Shown piece by piece: positions 16,523-25,366 of a stretch of DNA of 64,000 nucleotides. Below the pieces are notes generated by a model, which saw nothing but the letters and a program-made list of their open reading frames with translations, searched no databases and had not been told where the DNA came from. The translations under genes and the position numbers were made by a program. How positions within the stretch are numbered: the stretch's first letter is position 1; every line of letters starts with the position of its first letter. The stretch comes from Profundicola chukchiensis (GTDB lineage: Bacteria > Bacteroidota > Bacteroidia > Flavobacteriales > Weeksellaceae): positions 124,001 to 188,000 of the forward strand of contig NZ_JANAIE010000001.1 of the NCBI RefSeq assembly GCF_029664245.1, in the 5' to 3' direction.

Positions 16523-17098
16523 ATGAAAAAATCCTTCCTCATTATCAGCATGATTTTCTTGTCTTTGAATTTACATGCCCAAGACAAGTCAGAAATCCTT
16601 CCGATGATGGAAAAGATCATAGAAAACTCTTTGAATAAGGATTTTGCCGAGGTCTTGGATTACACTTACCCTAAAGTTTTCGAATTTGCAAGTAAAGAGC
16701 AAATGGTTGAATTAATGACTTCAATGCTAGACAATGAAGATTTCTCACTTGTTATTTTACCAACTAATTATGATATTCAAGTATCTGATGTTAAGAACAT
16801 AGATGGAGATAAATATGCTATGATTGAGTATAACAACTTTATGAGGCTGAAGTTTAAGGATGAGGAAAGTTTAAATACGGAAGAGTCTTTAAACCTTCTG
16901 AAAGTGGCATTTTCTAACGCCAATGTAAGTTATAACGAAGAAACCAAGACTTTTGACATTATGATCCGTTCTCAGAATTTAGCAATTTCTGATGAATCAA
17001 CGGCGGGTGTTTGGAGATTCTTAAATGCCAACAAGCAAGACGGACAAATGTTGAGATTATTATTAAATGAACAAATATTAAATGCTTTTAACTTATGA
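16523..17098 (+). CDS. Secreted hypothetical protein
   Basis: A 191-residue protein with a clear signal peptide (MKKSFLIISMIFLSLNLHAQ, cleavage after about residue 19). The mature part is acidic and mixed alpha/beta, with MMEKIIENSLNKDFAEVLDY near the start, resembling small periplasmic alpha+beta domains of the NTF2-like/DUF4878 kind only in outline. I do not recognise the family. It overlaps the following crotonase gene by 4 bases (ATGA), so it is cotranscribed with two fatty-acid type genes, although a periplasmic protein and cytosolic acyl-CoA enzymes do not obviously share a pathway. Confidence 0.75.
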   Translation: MKKSFLIISMIFLSLNLHAQDKSEILPMMEKIIENSLNKDFAEVLDYTYPKVFEFASKEQMVELMTSMLDNEDFSLVILPTNYDIQVSDVKNIDGDKYAMIEYNNFMRLKFKDEESLNTEESLNLLKVAFSNANVSYNEETKTFDIMIRSQNLAISDESTAGVWRFLNANKQDGQMLRLLLNEQILNAFNL

Positions 17099-17853
17099 GT
17101 GATGCATACGTAAATTATGAAATTGAAAATGGAGTGGCTACGATAGAATTCTATCATCCGAAAGGAAATTCTTTTCCTACTTTTCAATTAGAAAAACTAA
17201 TAAAAACCATCGATGAACTAGGTCAAAATAAAGAGGCTAAGGTAATTGTTTTAAAAAGCGCTGGTGAAAAAGTATTCTGTGCTGGAGCTTCTTTTGATGA
17301 ATTATTAGTGATTGAAGATTTTGAAACTGGGAAAAAATTCTTTTCTGGTTTTGCCAATTTAATTCTAGCCATGAGAAACTGCCCTAAGTTTATCATTGGT
17401 TGTGTAGAAGGCAAAGTAGTTGGCGGCGGCGTTGGAATCGTTGCGGCGTGTGACTATGCCTTAGCAATGGACAATGCAAGTATTCGTTTGAGCGAATTAT
17501 CAATTGGGATTGGTCCTTTTGTGATAGAACCAGCTATTTCTAGAAAAATCGGCGTAAATGCTTTTTCTGAATTAACTTTAAATCCAAAAGAATGGGTTTC
17601 AGCTGAATGGTGTAAAGACAATGGGTTTTATAACAAAGTCTTTAAAACAGAAGAAGAATTAAAAGCAGCTACGCAAGAATTTAGCCAGCAACTTTCTAAA
17701 TATAGTCCAGAGGCTATGCAAAACTTAAAATCAATCTTTTGGGAAAATGCAGCTAATTGGGATGAAATTATGCCACAGCGTGCTGCTATGAGCGGTAAAT
17801 TAGTTTTATCTGACTTCACAAAAGAAACTTTAAATAAATTTAAATCAAAATAA
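17095..17853 (+). CDS. Enoyl-CoA hydratase/isomerase family protein
   Basis: A 252-residue crotonase-fold protein. The oxyanion-hole region CAGASFDEL (about 62-70) and VVGGGVGIVAACDYALA (about 108-124) are present. In rat enoyl-CoA hydratase two glutamates, E144 and E164, do acid-base chemistry; here the first position is Gly114 while the second is Glu134 (RLSELSIGIG). A single glutamate is typical of isomerases or of members with other reactions, so simple hydratase activity is doubtful. It is the middle gene of a three-gene operon, overlapping the upstream gene by 4 bases and ending 2 bases before the next. Confidence 0.88.
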   Translation: MSDAYVNYEIENGVATIEFYHPKGNSFPTFQLEKLIKTIDELGQNKEAKVIVLKSAGEKVFCAGASFDELLVIEDFETGKKFFSGFANLILAMRNCPKFIIGCVEGKVVGGGVGIVAACDYALAMDNASIRLSELSIGIGPFVIEPAISRKIGVNAFSELTLNPKEWVSAEWCKDNGFYNKVFKTEEELKAATQEFSQQLSKYSPEAMQNLKSIFWENAANWDEIMPQRAAMSGKLVLSDFTKETLNKFKSK

Positions 17854-17855
17854 AA

Positions 17856-18623
17856 ATGACTTATAATAATTTAGAAATATCAACTGAGGATAAAATTGGA
17901 TTGATTACGATTAATCGTCCAAAAGCTTTAAACGCATTAAACAAAGAAACTATTGAAGAGTTGAGCAATGCTTTTGGAGAATTAGAATCCAATGAAGACA
18001 TCCGAGTGATTATTCTTACAGGAAGTGGCGAAAAAGCATTTGTAGCCGGTGCTGACATTAAAGAATTCAAGGATTTTGATGGCAAACAAGGTCAACAATT
18101 AGCACAGGTGGGACAAACGATTTTATTCAATAAAATAGAAAATCTAAAAAAGCCGGTTATTGCAGCTGTGAATGGCTACGCACTTGGTGGTGGTTTAGAA
18201 TTGGCAATGTCTTGTCATTTTAGAATCGCTTCTGACAATGCTCTTTTAGGTTTACCAGAAGTTACTTTAGGTCTAATTCCTGGTTATGGTGGAACCCAAA
18301 GATTACCAAAATTAATAGGTAAAGGACGAGCGATGCAAGCTATTATGACTGCTGAAATGTTTAAAGCTGAGAAGGCAGAACAAATTGGCTTGGTTAACGA
18401 GGTTGTTGCGTTAGATGAGTTATTACCTAGAGCTAAGAAAATTGCTTCTAAAATTGCTTTCAACTCACCTGTGGCAATTAGTAAAGCGATTGAAGTGATC
18501 AACTTATCTGATTCCGATAAAGGCTTTGAAGCAGAAATTAATGCTTTCGGGGAGTTGTTCGATGCTGAAGATTTTAAGGAAGGTACCACTGCGTTTTTAG
18601 AGAAGAGAAAACCTAATTTCTAA
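17856..18623 (+). CDS. Enoyl-CoA hydratase
   Basis: A 255-residue crotonase-family enzyme with all hydratase features: RPKALNALNKE, AFVAGADIKEF (oxyanion hole), YALGGGLELAMSCHFRIA with Glu115, and LGLPEVTLGLIPGYGGTQRL with Glu135, matching E144/E164 of classical enoyl-CoA hydratase. It would hydrate trans-2-enoyl-CoA to 3-hydroxyacyl-CoA in fatty-acid or amino-acid breakdown. It follows the atypical paralogue by 2 bases and ends the operon before a strong terminator. The exact chain length preferred cannot be read from the sequence. Confidence 0.93.
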   Translation: MTYNNLEISTEDKIGLITINRPKALNALNKETIEELSNAFGELESNEDIRVIILTGSGEKAFVAGADIKEFKDFDGKQGQQLAQVGQTILFNKIENLKKPVIAAVNGYALGGGLELAMSCHFRIASDNALLGLPEVTLGLIPGYGGTQRLPKLIGKGRAMQAIMTAEMFKAEKAEQIGLVNEVVALDELLPRAKKIASKIAFNSPVAISKAIEVINLSDSDKGFEAEINAFGELFDAEDFKEGTTAFLEKRKPNF

Positions 18624-18648
18624 ATCGCGTTTAACCCATAAATTCATG

Positions 18649-18679
18649 AGCGACTAAGTCAAATTAGTCGCTTTTTTTG
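18649..18679 (+). terminator. Intrinsic terminator of the crotonase operon
   Basis: A perfect 9-bp stem (AGCGACTAA / TTAGTCGCT) with a six-base loop, followed by seven T residues. Confidence 0.9.
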
Positions 18680-18701
18680 TACTTGAATTTAGACTACAAA
18701 A

Positions 18702-18734
18702 AAAAGAGTGAAAGCATATAGCTTTCACTCTTTT
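18702..18734 (-). terminator. Strong terminator at the end of the TonB receptor operon
   Basis: A perfect 14-bp inverted repeat (AAAAGAGTGAAAGC, loop ATATA, GCTTTCACTCTTTT) preceded by an A run on the plus strand, which is the T run for the minus-strand operon ending at 18772. It can also act on the plus strand. Confidence 0.88.
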
Positions 18735-18771
18735 CTATTATCTGTAAGTGCCTATTGCAACTTAAGTTCAA

Positions 18772-20748
18772 TTACTCAATAGTAAAGTTATCGAAATGTA
18801 AGTCGTAATCTGCATTTTTACCAATCTTTAAAGCAAATAAAGCTTCAGATGTGTTAGAAACGTTTAAGTCAGAGATTGATGATAAATCTAAAGTTACCAA
18901 TACCCACTCTCCACCTGTATTAATAGTTCCTGTATACTGGTTAGATGGCGCATCTACAATTGTAGTGCTAGAAGTTAAATCACCTAAGTTAAACTTGTAA
19001 TATCCATCTGCTTTGTAAACATTTAAAGAAACTGATTTAGAAGAGCTTCCTTTCATGTAGAAGCTAATCTTAGAATAAGTTGTTGGAAGACCCGCGATTG
19101 CAAGAGAAGTAAACACATAATCGTTTCCATCTGTAGTTGACGGATCTGTTGAGATGTGTAATGAATTACTTCCGTCTACACCAGTACCTTCGCTTAAAGT
19201 AGCATAGTCTTTAAGACCAAAACTGTTTAATCCACCTGTAAACGCAGCCCAGTTTTCGAAATTATAACCAGCAAATAATGCTTCGGCATCTTCTGATGGC
19301 TCTTCTGGATCAACTCCACCATTTCCTCCATCATCAGTTCCACAGTTAGGATCGTCGTTATTAACCACCATAATATCATCTAACTGAATAGTAGTTGTTA
19401 CACCACCAGCGCTAGAGTATTTGAACATGATCGCACCGTTTCCAGTAATACCTGATAAATCATAATCACCTGAAGCAACGAATGTATCACCGTATCCGTT
19501 TGTATTACCTGTAGAGATTGTAAACTCAGATGTAATATCTGTTAACGAAGCAGGGTTTACGTCATCACCAATTTGGTATGAAGTTGTATAATAAACAGAT
19601 AATGGGTTACCATTGTTGTGACCATCTTTAGATTTGAATGAGAAAGTATCTGCATCACTAAAGTTTACTGGAATAATGAAATAAGTTTCAATTTCAGCGT
19701 TTGCGTTAAATGCTGTCATTTGGATGTATTTATTTCCACCAAAGTCTTTAACAGTCCAATATCTATCTCCATTATAAGCATAGTTGATATAATCAGCAAA
19801 GTTTACAAGATCAGCATTAAAGCTTGTGAAATCTTCTGCATAACAAGCCTCGAATGATGCATTTCCACCACCAATAGCTCCAATACCACTAACGATATCC
19901 ATTCTTGGTTGATCAAAGTTTACATCAGATGTATCTCTAATAAACATTTGGTATGTAGAAGGCGTTACGTTGTTACTGTTTGAGTAAGCAGATAAAACTG
20001 CCGTTAAAGAACCACTTCCATCAGGTAAAATATCAGCAGCAAAGTCAGCAAAAGATCCCGTTCTTAATACCATTGTATTACCTTCTGAATCTTCTACAAC
20101 AACGTTGGTTGCACCACCGAATGCGTTATTTTCATCATAGTAAGTTTGACCATTTCCAGCTGATTGGAATTGAACGTTTTCTAATCTAATTAAAGTATTA
20201 ACATTAGATTCGTTCAAAGCGTCAGGGATACGAGAAAAACTTTGAGGAGTAATTTCAACAACTGGCTCACAAGAAGCGGCAACGTGTGCTAAAGCATCAA
20301 CCTCAGCCATTCTACCTACTCTCACAACACCGTCTGTATCAAATGTAGAACCTACTTTATAAGACCCTCTATCTTTTGCTACGTATAAACCATTTAGGTC
20401 AACTAATACTCTACTTCCCACTGGGAATCTAGTGTAGGTATTTGTAACATCCATTTCAATTGTCATACCCGCGCTTGGGTTGCTTGGAGAATCTTGAATA
20501 ACTACTGATTTAAAGAAGTTACCAGTTTCGTCACTAGAAACAACATATCCTTCTAAAACAGAATCTGTTGTAATTTGGAATGGCGTACTAGTATCGTTTA
20601 ATGCTTTAACAGCTGCAATATCTGTATTAGCTTCCCAACGATCATTACAATTCACTGGTGGAATATCAAAATCGTCGTTATCCACACAACTAGATACCGT
20701 TAAAAGGGCAGTAGTTGCTATAAATACGTTTTTAAAAAATTTATTCAT
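18772..20748 (-). CDS. DUF5689 lipoprotein (surface-exposed partner of the TonB receptor)
   Basis: A 658-residue lipoprotein; the lipobox is VSSC (Cys21), followed by acidic VDNDD, a pattern compatible with export to the cell surface. Residues about 45-275 form DUF5689, with repeated OB-like strands (FQITTDSVLEGYVVSSD, IRLENVQFQSAG, LTAVLSAYSN). About 300-460 resemble a choice-of-anchor-type beta-sandwich, then a Gly/Asp linker (NCGTDDGGNGG), and a carbohydrate-binding-like C-terminal sandwich (about 490-658). It lies 36 bases after the TonB receptor gene in the same operon. By analogy to SusD-type partners it may capture substrate at the surface; DUF5689 is often found with nuclease/phosphatase-fold enzymes, as here. 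Confidence 0.82.
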   Translation of the reverse strand: MNKFFKNVFIATTALLTVSSCVDNDDFDIPPVNCNDRWEANTDIAAVKALNDTSTPFQITTDSVLEGYVVSSDETGNFFKSVVIQDSPSNPSAGMTIEMDVTNTYTRFPVGSRVLVDLNGLYVAKDRGSYKVGSTFDTDGVVRVGRMAEVDALAHVAASCEPVVEITPQSFSRIPDALNESNVNTLIRLENVQFQSAGNGQTYYDENNAFGGATNVVVEDSEGNTMVLRTGSFADFAADILPDGSGSLTAVLSAYSNSNNVTPSTYQMFIRDTSDVNFDQPRMDIVSGIGAIGGGNASFEACYAEDFTSFNADLVNFADYINYAYNGDRYWTVKDFGGNKYIQMTAFNANAEIETYFIIPVNFSDADTFSFKSKDGHNNGNPLSVYYTTSYQIGDDVNPASLTDITSEFTISTGNTNGYGDTFVASGDYDLSGITGNGAIMFKYSSAGGVTTTIQLDDIMVVNNDDPNCGTDDGGNGGVDPEEPSEDAEALFAGYNFENWAAFTGGLNSFGLKDYATLSEGTGVDGSNSLHISTDPSTTDGNDYVFTSLAIAGLPTTYSKISFYMKGSSSKSVSLNVYKADGYYKFNLGDLTSSTTIVDAPSNQYTGTINTGGEWVLVTLDLSSISDLNVSNTSEALFALKIGKNADYDLHFDNFTIE

Positions 20749-20784
20749 CTTTATATTTTTTTACTTTAATTATTGAGTTTTTAT

Positions 20785-23487
20785 TTAGAATCTTAAGAAT
20801 ACGTTCAAGAAATAACTTAAACCTTGGTCATACCAATATTTATTACCAAATGTTTTCATGTAGTTTTCGTCTTGCGCATTGTTGTAGTTAGCTACACGCA
20901 ACTGCTCGAATCCTCCTGTTCTATAATCTTTATTATCTAATACGTTATTAACAGTTAAGCTAATTCCCATATAGTAATCTCCAAATCTGAAAGTTTTACC
21001 AGCATTTGCATTTAACATAAACTGATCGTCAAATTTCTCTTGCTGTAAAGTTCTTCTTAATCCTTCCTCAGTCACTTGTGGATATAAATCCCCGTACTGA
21101 TCTCTAATAAATCTATCAGTTCTTCTAGATGGAGAAATGTCTACATAATTGTCAGCTAAGAAGTTTCCGGTTACACCAAACCACCAATACTTTGGATCGC
21201 GGTATTCAAATCCTAATGAATAACCTTTTTGAGGAGAAACAGCTAATTTGTAATCTTTCAAATAACTTGTTCCTAAGTATCTATATCCACCTTCTTCTGC
21301 ATAGTCATCAGAGAAATAGTATAAATCTGGATTATTGGCATAAGTGTATTGTCCGATTGACGCTACTGCTTTAGCTCTAATTCTAGTTGTTAATTGTGCA
21401 TCAACTGCGATTTCAGTTCCGAAGTATTGCTTATCAACTCCTGATAAAACCTCTGCAGTAAACAAGTTAGCATCTTCGAAATCTAAATACCCGAATGAAG
21501 TTTCTACCTCATCTGCAGTTTTAGTGAAGTATCCTGTTAATCTTGCTTTAACTTTAGATCCACGTAGGATATAGTTAATGTCAGCAGAAGAAACTTTAGT
21601 ACTTTCTAAATCTGGAATAGAAGAGTTGTTTTCTCTACCTTGTGGGAATACATCATTCACAGTTGGTGCATTTGTATAATAAGCACCATTTGCAGTAATG
21701 AAGTTTCTACCATCAATTTTATAGATTAATTGAAGTTTTGCTCCATAATCTAAGAAATCATGCTTCTCACTTTCCCCATAAGAATTCGTGTATTGGTAGT
21801 TATCAAACAACCCATTTCTTTGGATTGAAGTATTAGATAACTTACCACCTAAAGTAACATCAAACTTCTCTACTTTGAAGTTAGCAGATGCCCAAGCATC
21901 CATTACATCATGTGTAGTTTCGTAGTTATATTGAATTCTGTCTCCTTCGTATGCTTTTCTGTTAGGATTAGATTCATCGTAGTTACCAGACTGTCCTGGA
22001 TCTGCATAGTCATCAATATCCCAGTAGAATTGAGCCCCTAATAAATCATCTAATTCTCTATAGATTTCAGAATTTGTTGACTTATAATTAACTCCAGCAA
22101 ATAAAGTTGTTTTATCATTTAACTGACTTCTTAATGTAGAACTAAAAGCTAAAATATCATCTTCGTTTACATCACTAACTAAAGCATAAACACCGTGACC
22201 ATCAGCCTGATTTAAGTTGGCTGTATAAATATCTTGCCAGTTGATTTGTGTAAAAGAAGTATCATTGTTTTGCCATGCAGCTAAACTAGAATCATCAAAA
22301 CTTGGCATTCTTCTATAATATATAGGAGAAGGATTATTACCCTTATACCAATCTAATCTTGAACCACCGTTCTTACCTGTTTGGTATGAAATAGTTGAGG
22401 TTAATTTAGAATTTTCACTAAAGTCCCAGTGGTGCGTTAACTGTCCCATTGGTTCGTGATTTTTCTTAATACGCTCACTTCTTTTCTCACCATTTTGATA
22501 ACCCCAATAAGCATTGTATCCTGTTCCCATAAGATCATAAATCTCTTGTGTTGCAGGAGAATTAGTTGATCTTCTGTATGGAGCACCCATCACAGTTAAG
22601 TTTAAGGTATGCTGGTCATTAATTTTTTTCTCAGCTCCTAAATAGTAAGCCCAAGCGTCATAGAATGTACCATCGATTCTACCCTCGTTAGCCCATCTTC
22701 TAGAACCTGAAGCCATGAATCCCCATCCGTTTTTGTTTAAACCTGTATTATGAGTTGCCATAACACGTTGACGGTAAGATCTATTTGCTAAAGAGTAAGA
22801 AAGGCTGGTTCCTGTTCTCATCGTTGAAGGTCTTGTATCAATGTACATAACACCTCCTAAATCCCCGAATGTATAATCCGAAGGCTCTAAACCATAAGTT
22901 ACCTCAGCAGGATAACGAGTTACATCGTTTAATCCACCCCAGTTACCAAAATCCACACGGTCATTATCAACTTTGTTCATTCGAACACCGTTGAACATAA
23001 CATCACTGTACTTATTATCATATCCTCTAGTTCTAAACCAATAGGCACCTAATTCATAAGCTGCTGCTTGAGCGAATACATCTTTAGATGCTGACAATAG
23101 ACCCACAGAAGATTGAGAACTTGACTCATCTGAAGATAATTCCTCATCTGACAATGAGATTACCCCAAGATTCATGGACTGTGGATTGTAGGAAAGTAAA
23201 ATATCTCCTAATTCTAAAGGTTCCTCACCTACCGTGATCTTTTGAACAAAAGAATCATAGCCCATTTGATTCACCTCGATGGTGTAATCGCCTGGCGCTA
23301 CATCTGATAATTGAAAAAATCCTAATCGGTCTGTTGTAACCGATACATTTGTCGGATTCAGCAAAACATTAATGTTGTACATTGGCTTCTCATCCATTGA
23401 GGATTTCACCGTACCAGTCACCTTCGTTTGGCTGAATATTTGCGTAGTCAAAAGTAAAACTACAAACGTTAACCATATTCTTATCAT
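20785..23487 (-). CDS. TonB-dependent outer-membrane receptor
   Basis: A 900-residue receptor. The signal peptide (1-19, ending IFSQ) is followed by a carboxypeptidase-like regulatory beta domain (about 20-95, with TVKSSMDEKPMYNINVLL), a linker rich in Ser (DEELSSDESSSQSS), a plug domain (about 130-240, ELGAYWFRTRGYDN and VMFNGVRMN) and a 22-strand barrel to the C-terminus, ending in Phe (NVFLRF). Such receptors import large or scarce substrates with energy from TonB-ExbBD. It is operonic with a DUF5689 lipoprotein and divergent from a secreted EEP-fold enzyme, suggesting a polymer or phosphoester substrate rather than a siderophore. No SusD gene is present. Confidence 0.93.
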   Translation of the reverse strand: MIRIWLTFVVLLLTTQIFSQTKVTGTVKSSMDEKPMYNINVLLNPTNVSVTTDRLGFFQLSDVAPGDYTIEVNQMGYDSFVQKITVGEEPLELGDILLSYNPQSMNLGVISLSDEELSSDESSSQSSVGLLSASKDVFAQAAAYELGAYWFRTRGYDNKYSDVMFNGVRMNKVDNDRVDFGNWGGLNDVTRYPAEVTYGLEPSDYTFGDLGGVMYIDTRPSTMRTGTSLSYSLANRSYRQRVMATHNTGLNKNGWGFMASGSRRWANEGRIDGTFYDAWAYYLGAEKKINDQHTLNLTVMGAPYRRSTNSPATQEIYDLMGTGYNAYWGYQNGEKRSERIKKNHEPMGQLTHHWDFSENSKLTSTISYQTGKNGGSRLDWYKGNNPSPIYYRRMPSFDDSSLAAWQNNDTSFTQINWQDIYTANLNQADGHGVYALVSDVNEDDILAFSSTLRSQLNDKTTLFAGVNYKSTNSEIYRELDDLLGAQFYWDIDDYADPGQSGNYDESNPNRKAYEGDRIQYNYETTHDVMDAWASANFKVEKFDVTLGGKLSNTSIQRNGLFDNYQYTNSYGESEKHDFLDYGAKLQLIYKIDGRNFITANGAYYTNAPTVNDVFPQGRENNSSIPDLESTKVSSADINYILRGSKVKARLTGYFTKTADEVETSFGYLDFEDANLFTAEVLSGVDKQYFGTEIAVDAQLTTRIRAKAVASIGQYTYANNPDLYYFSDDYAEEGGYRYLGTSYLKDYKLAVSPQKGYSLGFEYRDPKYWWFGVTGNFLADNYVDISPSRRTDRFIRDQYGDLYPQVTEEGLRRTLQQEKFDDQFMLNANAGKTFRFGDYYMGISLTVNNVLDNKDYRTGGFEQLRVANYNNAQDENYMKTFGNKYWYDQGLSYFLNVFLRF

Positions 23488-23505
23488 GAAAGAAAATTTT
23501 TATTA

Positions 23506-23513
23506 TATTTTTG
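23506..23513 (+). promoter_or_regulatory. -7 promoter element of the EEP enzyme gene
   Basis: TATTTTTG matches TAnnTTTG and lies 32 bases before the ATG at 23546, in the 58-base gap shared with the divergent TonB receptor gene. Confidence 0.45.
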
Positions 23514-23545
23514 TACGAATAAAATTAGATCACAAAATTTAAATT

Positions 23546-24769
23546 ATGAATATTTTAGTTTCGAGCTACAAATTTAAGAAAGACTTAGCATATTTAGTGT
23601 TAGTTTTCTTATTTATTTCAAATCTCACAATTGCACAAGAGAATCAATTCCAAGCTGCAACCGTTGGCTTCTACAATGTAGAAAATTTATTTGACATTTA
23701 CCCATCCGCTGGGTTAATTGATGGTAACAAGGATTATCAGGATGAATTCTACCATATTAATATAAAGCGTGAAGACATCCCTAAATACGACACTGTTGAC
23801 TGTAAATGTAGATTAACAGAAGAGAACCTTAAAGGAAAAAAGGTTGTTCGTGAGTTAATCCTAATCGATGAATTCACCCCAGATGGACCAAAAGCTTGGG
23901 ACGAAACCAAGTACAACCAAAAGCTTAGAAACTTGAGTAAAGTTATTTCTGAAATGGGTGCAGATGTTACAGGAACCGCTCCTGTGGTAGTTGGTCTTGC
24001 CGAAGTGGAAAGCCGTGAAGTTATTGAGGATTTAATTGCTATGCCTTTGCTACAACCATTTAATTATGGTGTGGTTCATTACAACTCTTTAGATAAAAGA
24101 GGTATTGATGTTGGTTTAATTTATCAAAAAGATAGAGTAGTTGTAACTAAAACACAGAAATATGAACTAGAGATTTATAATACGAACGGCAGAAGAGATT
24201 ACACGCGTGATATCCTTAGAGTTGATGCTTTATTAGATGGTGAGCCTATGCATTTTCTTGTAAATCACTGGCCATCTCGTAGAGGTGGAGAAGCTGCTAG
24301 TTCTCACAAAAGAGAAGCTGCTGCAGAATTAATGTTATCGATATTTAATGAAATTCGCGAGGAAGATAAAGATGCTAAAATCATCTCAGTTGGTGACTTC
24401 AACGACGATCCGAACTCTCCGAGCATTAAAAATGTTTTAAATTCTGTGGATAAGAAAAGAAAAGTGAAAGATGGTGATATATTTAATGCTACCGGAAGCA
24501 TGTTCGAAAAAGGCTTTGGAACTTTAGCTTATAGAGATGGATGGAATTTATTTGATCAAATCTTGACTTCTAGCTCTTTGGTTGGAGATGATTATGATTC
24601 ATACCAGTTGTATAGAACAGAGATTTTCTCACCTTTATATTTAGTGAGTAGAGAAGGTTCATTTAAAGGTTATCCTAACAGAATGTATGGCGGCGACACC
24701 TACAATGCTAATGGATACTCAGACCACTTCCCTGTTTATTCAATATTATTAAGAAAAGTTAAAAAGTAA
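23546..24769 (+). CDS. Secreted endonuclease/exonuclease/phosphatase family protein
   Basis: A 407-residue protein with a signal peptide (about 1-30, ending LTIAQ). The EEP fold is shown by GFYNVENLFD (Asn44, Glu46), VVVGLAEVESREV (metal-binding Glu), RGIDVGLIYQ, LVNHWPSRRGG (catalytic His), SVGDFNDDPNSPS (Asp/Asn) and the final GYSDHFPVYSIL (Asp-His). These Mg2+-dependent enzymes cut phosphodiester or phosphomonoester bonds; the sequence alone does not separate nuclease from phosphatase. The export signal and the divergent TonB receptor/DUF5689 operon indicate a role in breaking down an external phosphoester such as DNA. The TonB-C-like gene follows after 6 bases. Confidence 0.9.
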   Translation: MNILVSSYKFKKDLAYLVLVFLFISNLTIAQENQFQAATVGFYNVENLFDIYPSAGLIDGNKDYQDEFYHINIKREDIPKYDTVDCKCRLTEENLKGKKVVRELILIDEFTPDGPKAWDETKYNQKLRNLSKVISEMGADVTGTAPVVVGLAEVESREVIEDLIAMPLLQPFNYGVVHYNSLDKRGIDVGLIYQKDRVVVTKTQKYELEIYNTNGRRDYTRDILRVDALLDGEPMHFLVNHWPSRRGGEAASSHKREAAAELMLSIFNEIREEDKDAKIISVGDFNDDPNSPSIKNVLNSVDKKRKVKDGDIFNATGSMFEKGFGTLAYRDGWNLFDQILTSSSLVGDDYDSYQLYRTEIFSPLYLVSREGSFKGYPNRMYGGDTYNANGYSDHFPVYSILLRKVKK

Positions 24770-24775
24770 GTTTTT

Positions 24776-25288
24776 ATGAAAAAATTCCTTTGCCTGTTTT
24801 TAATAAGCTGTTCTATATTTTCAATGGCTCAAGTTTCTTCAAAGTCAGAAGATACCGCACCACATAGCGTAGCAAAAAAAGCTTTAAAGCCGGTGATGAA
24901 AATTGATTTTGAGAAGGAAGTATATTTCCCGAATCAAATTACAAAAATGGCTTTATTTCCGAATTGTACGGCTACAGAAACACTAAGAGAAGGCTTTGAA
25001 TGTTTTAATTATGAAATGCAAAATCTAATTGCTGAAGCTAAAGAAGAATTAAACTTTAAGTCTACATCTGCCGAGGAAACAGATATCACTATGGAATATA
25101 CCATTAAGAGAGATGGCACGATAGAGAATCTTATGGTAAGAAGTGGAGATGAGGCTTATCACAAAGAAGCTTTAAGAATTATGCAGAAAGTTGTTTCAGA
25201 CATCAATGGAGCAGATGAAAAACTAACTCCTCCTATGATCAAAAATAGAGAAGTTAATATGTTTATGAGAACAGTTATTCGATTATAA
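24776..25288 (+). CDS. Periplasmic protein with TonB C-terminal-like domain
   Basis: A 170-residue protein with a signal peptide (about 1-19, ending SMAQ) and a C-terminal region (about 60-170) resembling the TonB C-terminal fold: an FPNC start, EMQNLIAEAKEELNF, ITMEYTIKRDGTIENLMVRSGD and EALRIMQKVV. A normal TonB has an uncleaved N-terminal anchor and a long proline linker; neither is seen. It is therefore unlikely to be an energy transducer by itself and may instead contact the receptor or another envelope protein. Cotranscribed with the EEP enzyme and ended by a strong terminator. Confidence 0.7.
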   Translation: MKKFLCLFLISCSIFSMAQVSSKSEDTAPHSVAKKALKPVMKIDFEKEVYFPNQITKMALFPNCTATETLREGFECFNYEMQNLIAEAKEELNFKSTSAEETDITMEYTIKRDGTIENLMVRSGDEAYHKEALRIMQKVVSDINGADEKLTPPMIKNREVNMFMRTVIRL

Positions 25289-25314
25289 ATTGAATTAAAA
25301 CTTGGATAAAATAG

Positions 25315-25345
25315 AAAAACACTACTTTCGAGTAGTGTTTTTTTA
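25315..25345 (+). terminator. Intrinsic terminator after the TonB-C-like gene
   Basis: A perfect 12-bp stem (AAAAACACTACT / AGTAGTGTTTTT) with a TTCG tetraloop and a T run. Its left arm begins with an A run, so it may also stop transcription of the convergent hydrolase gene. Confidence 0.92.
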
Positions 25346-25366
25346 TGCTTTTATCTTAAATTTATT

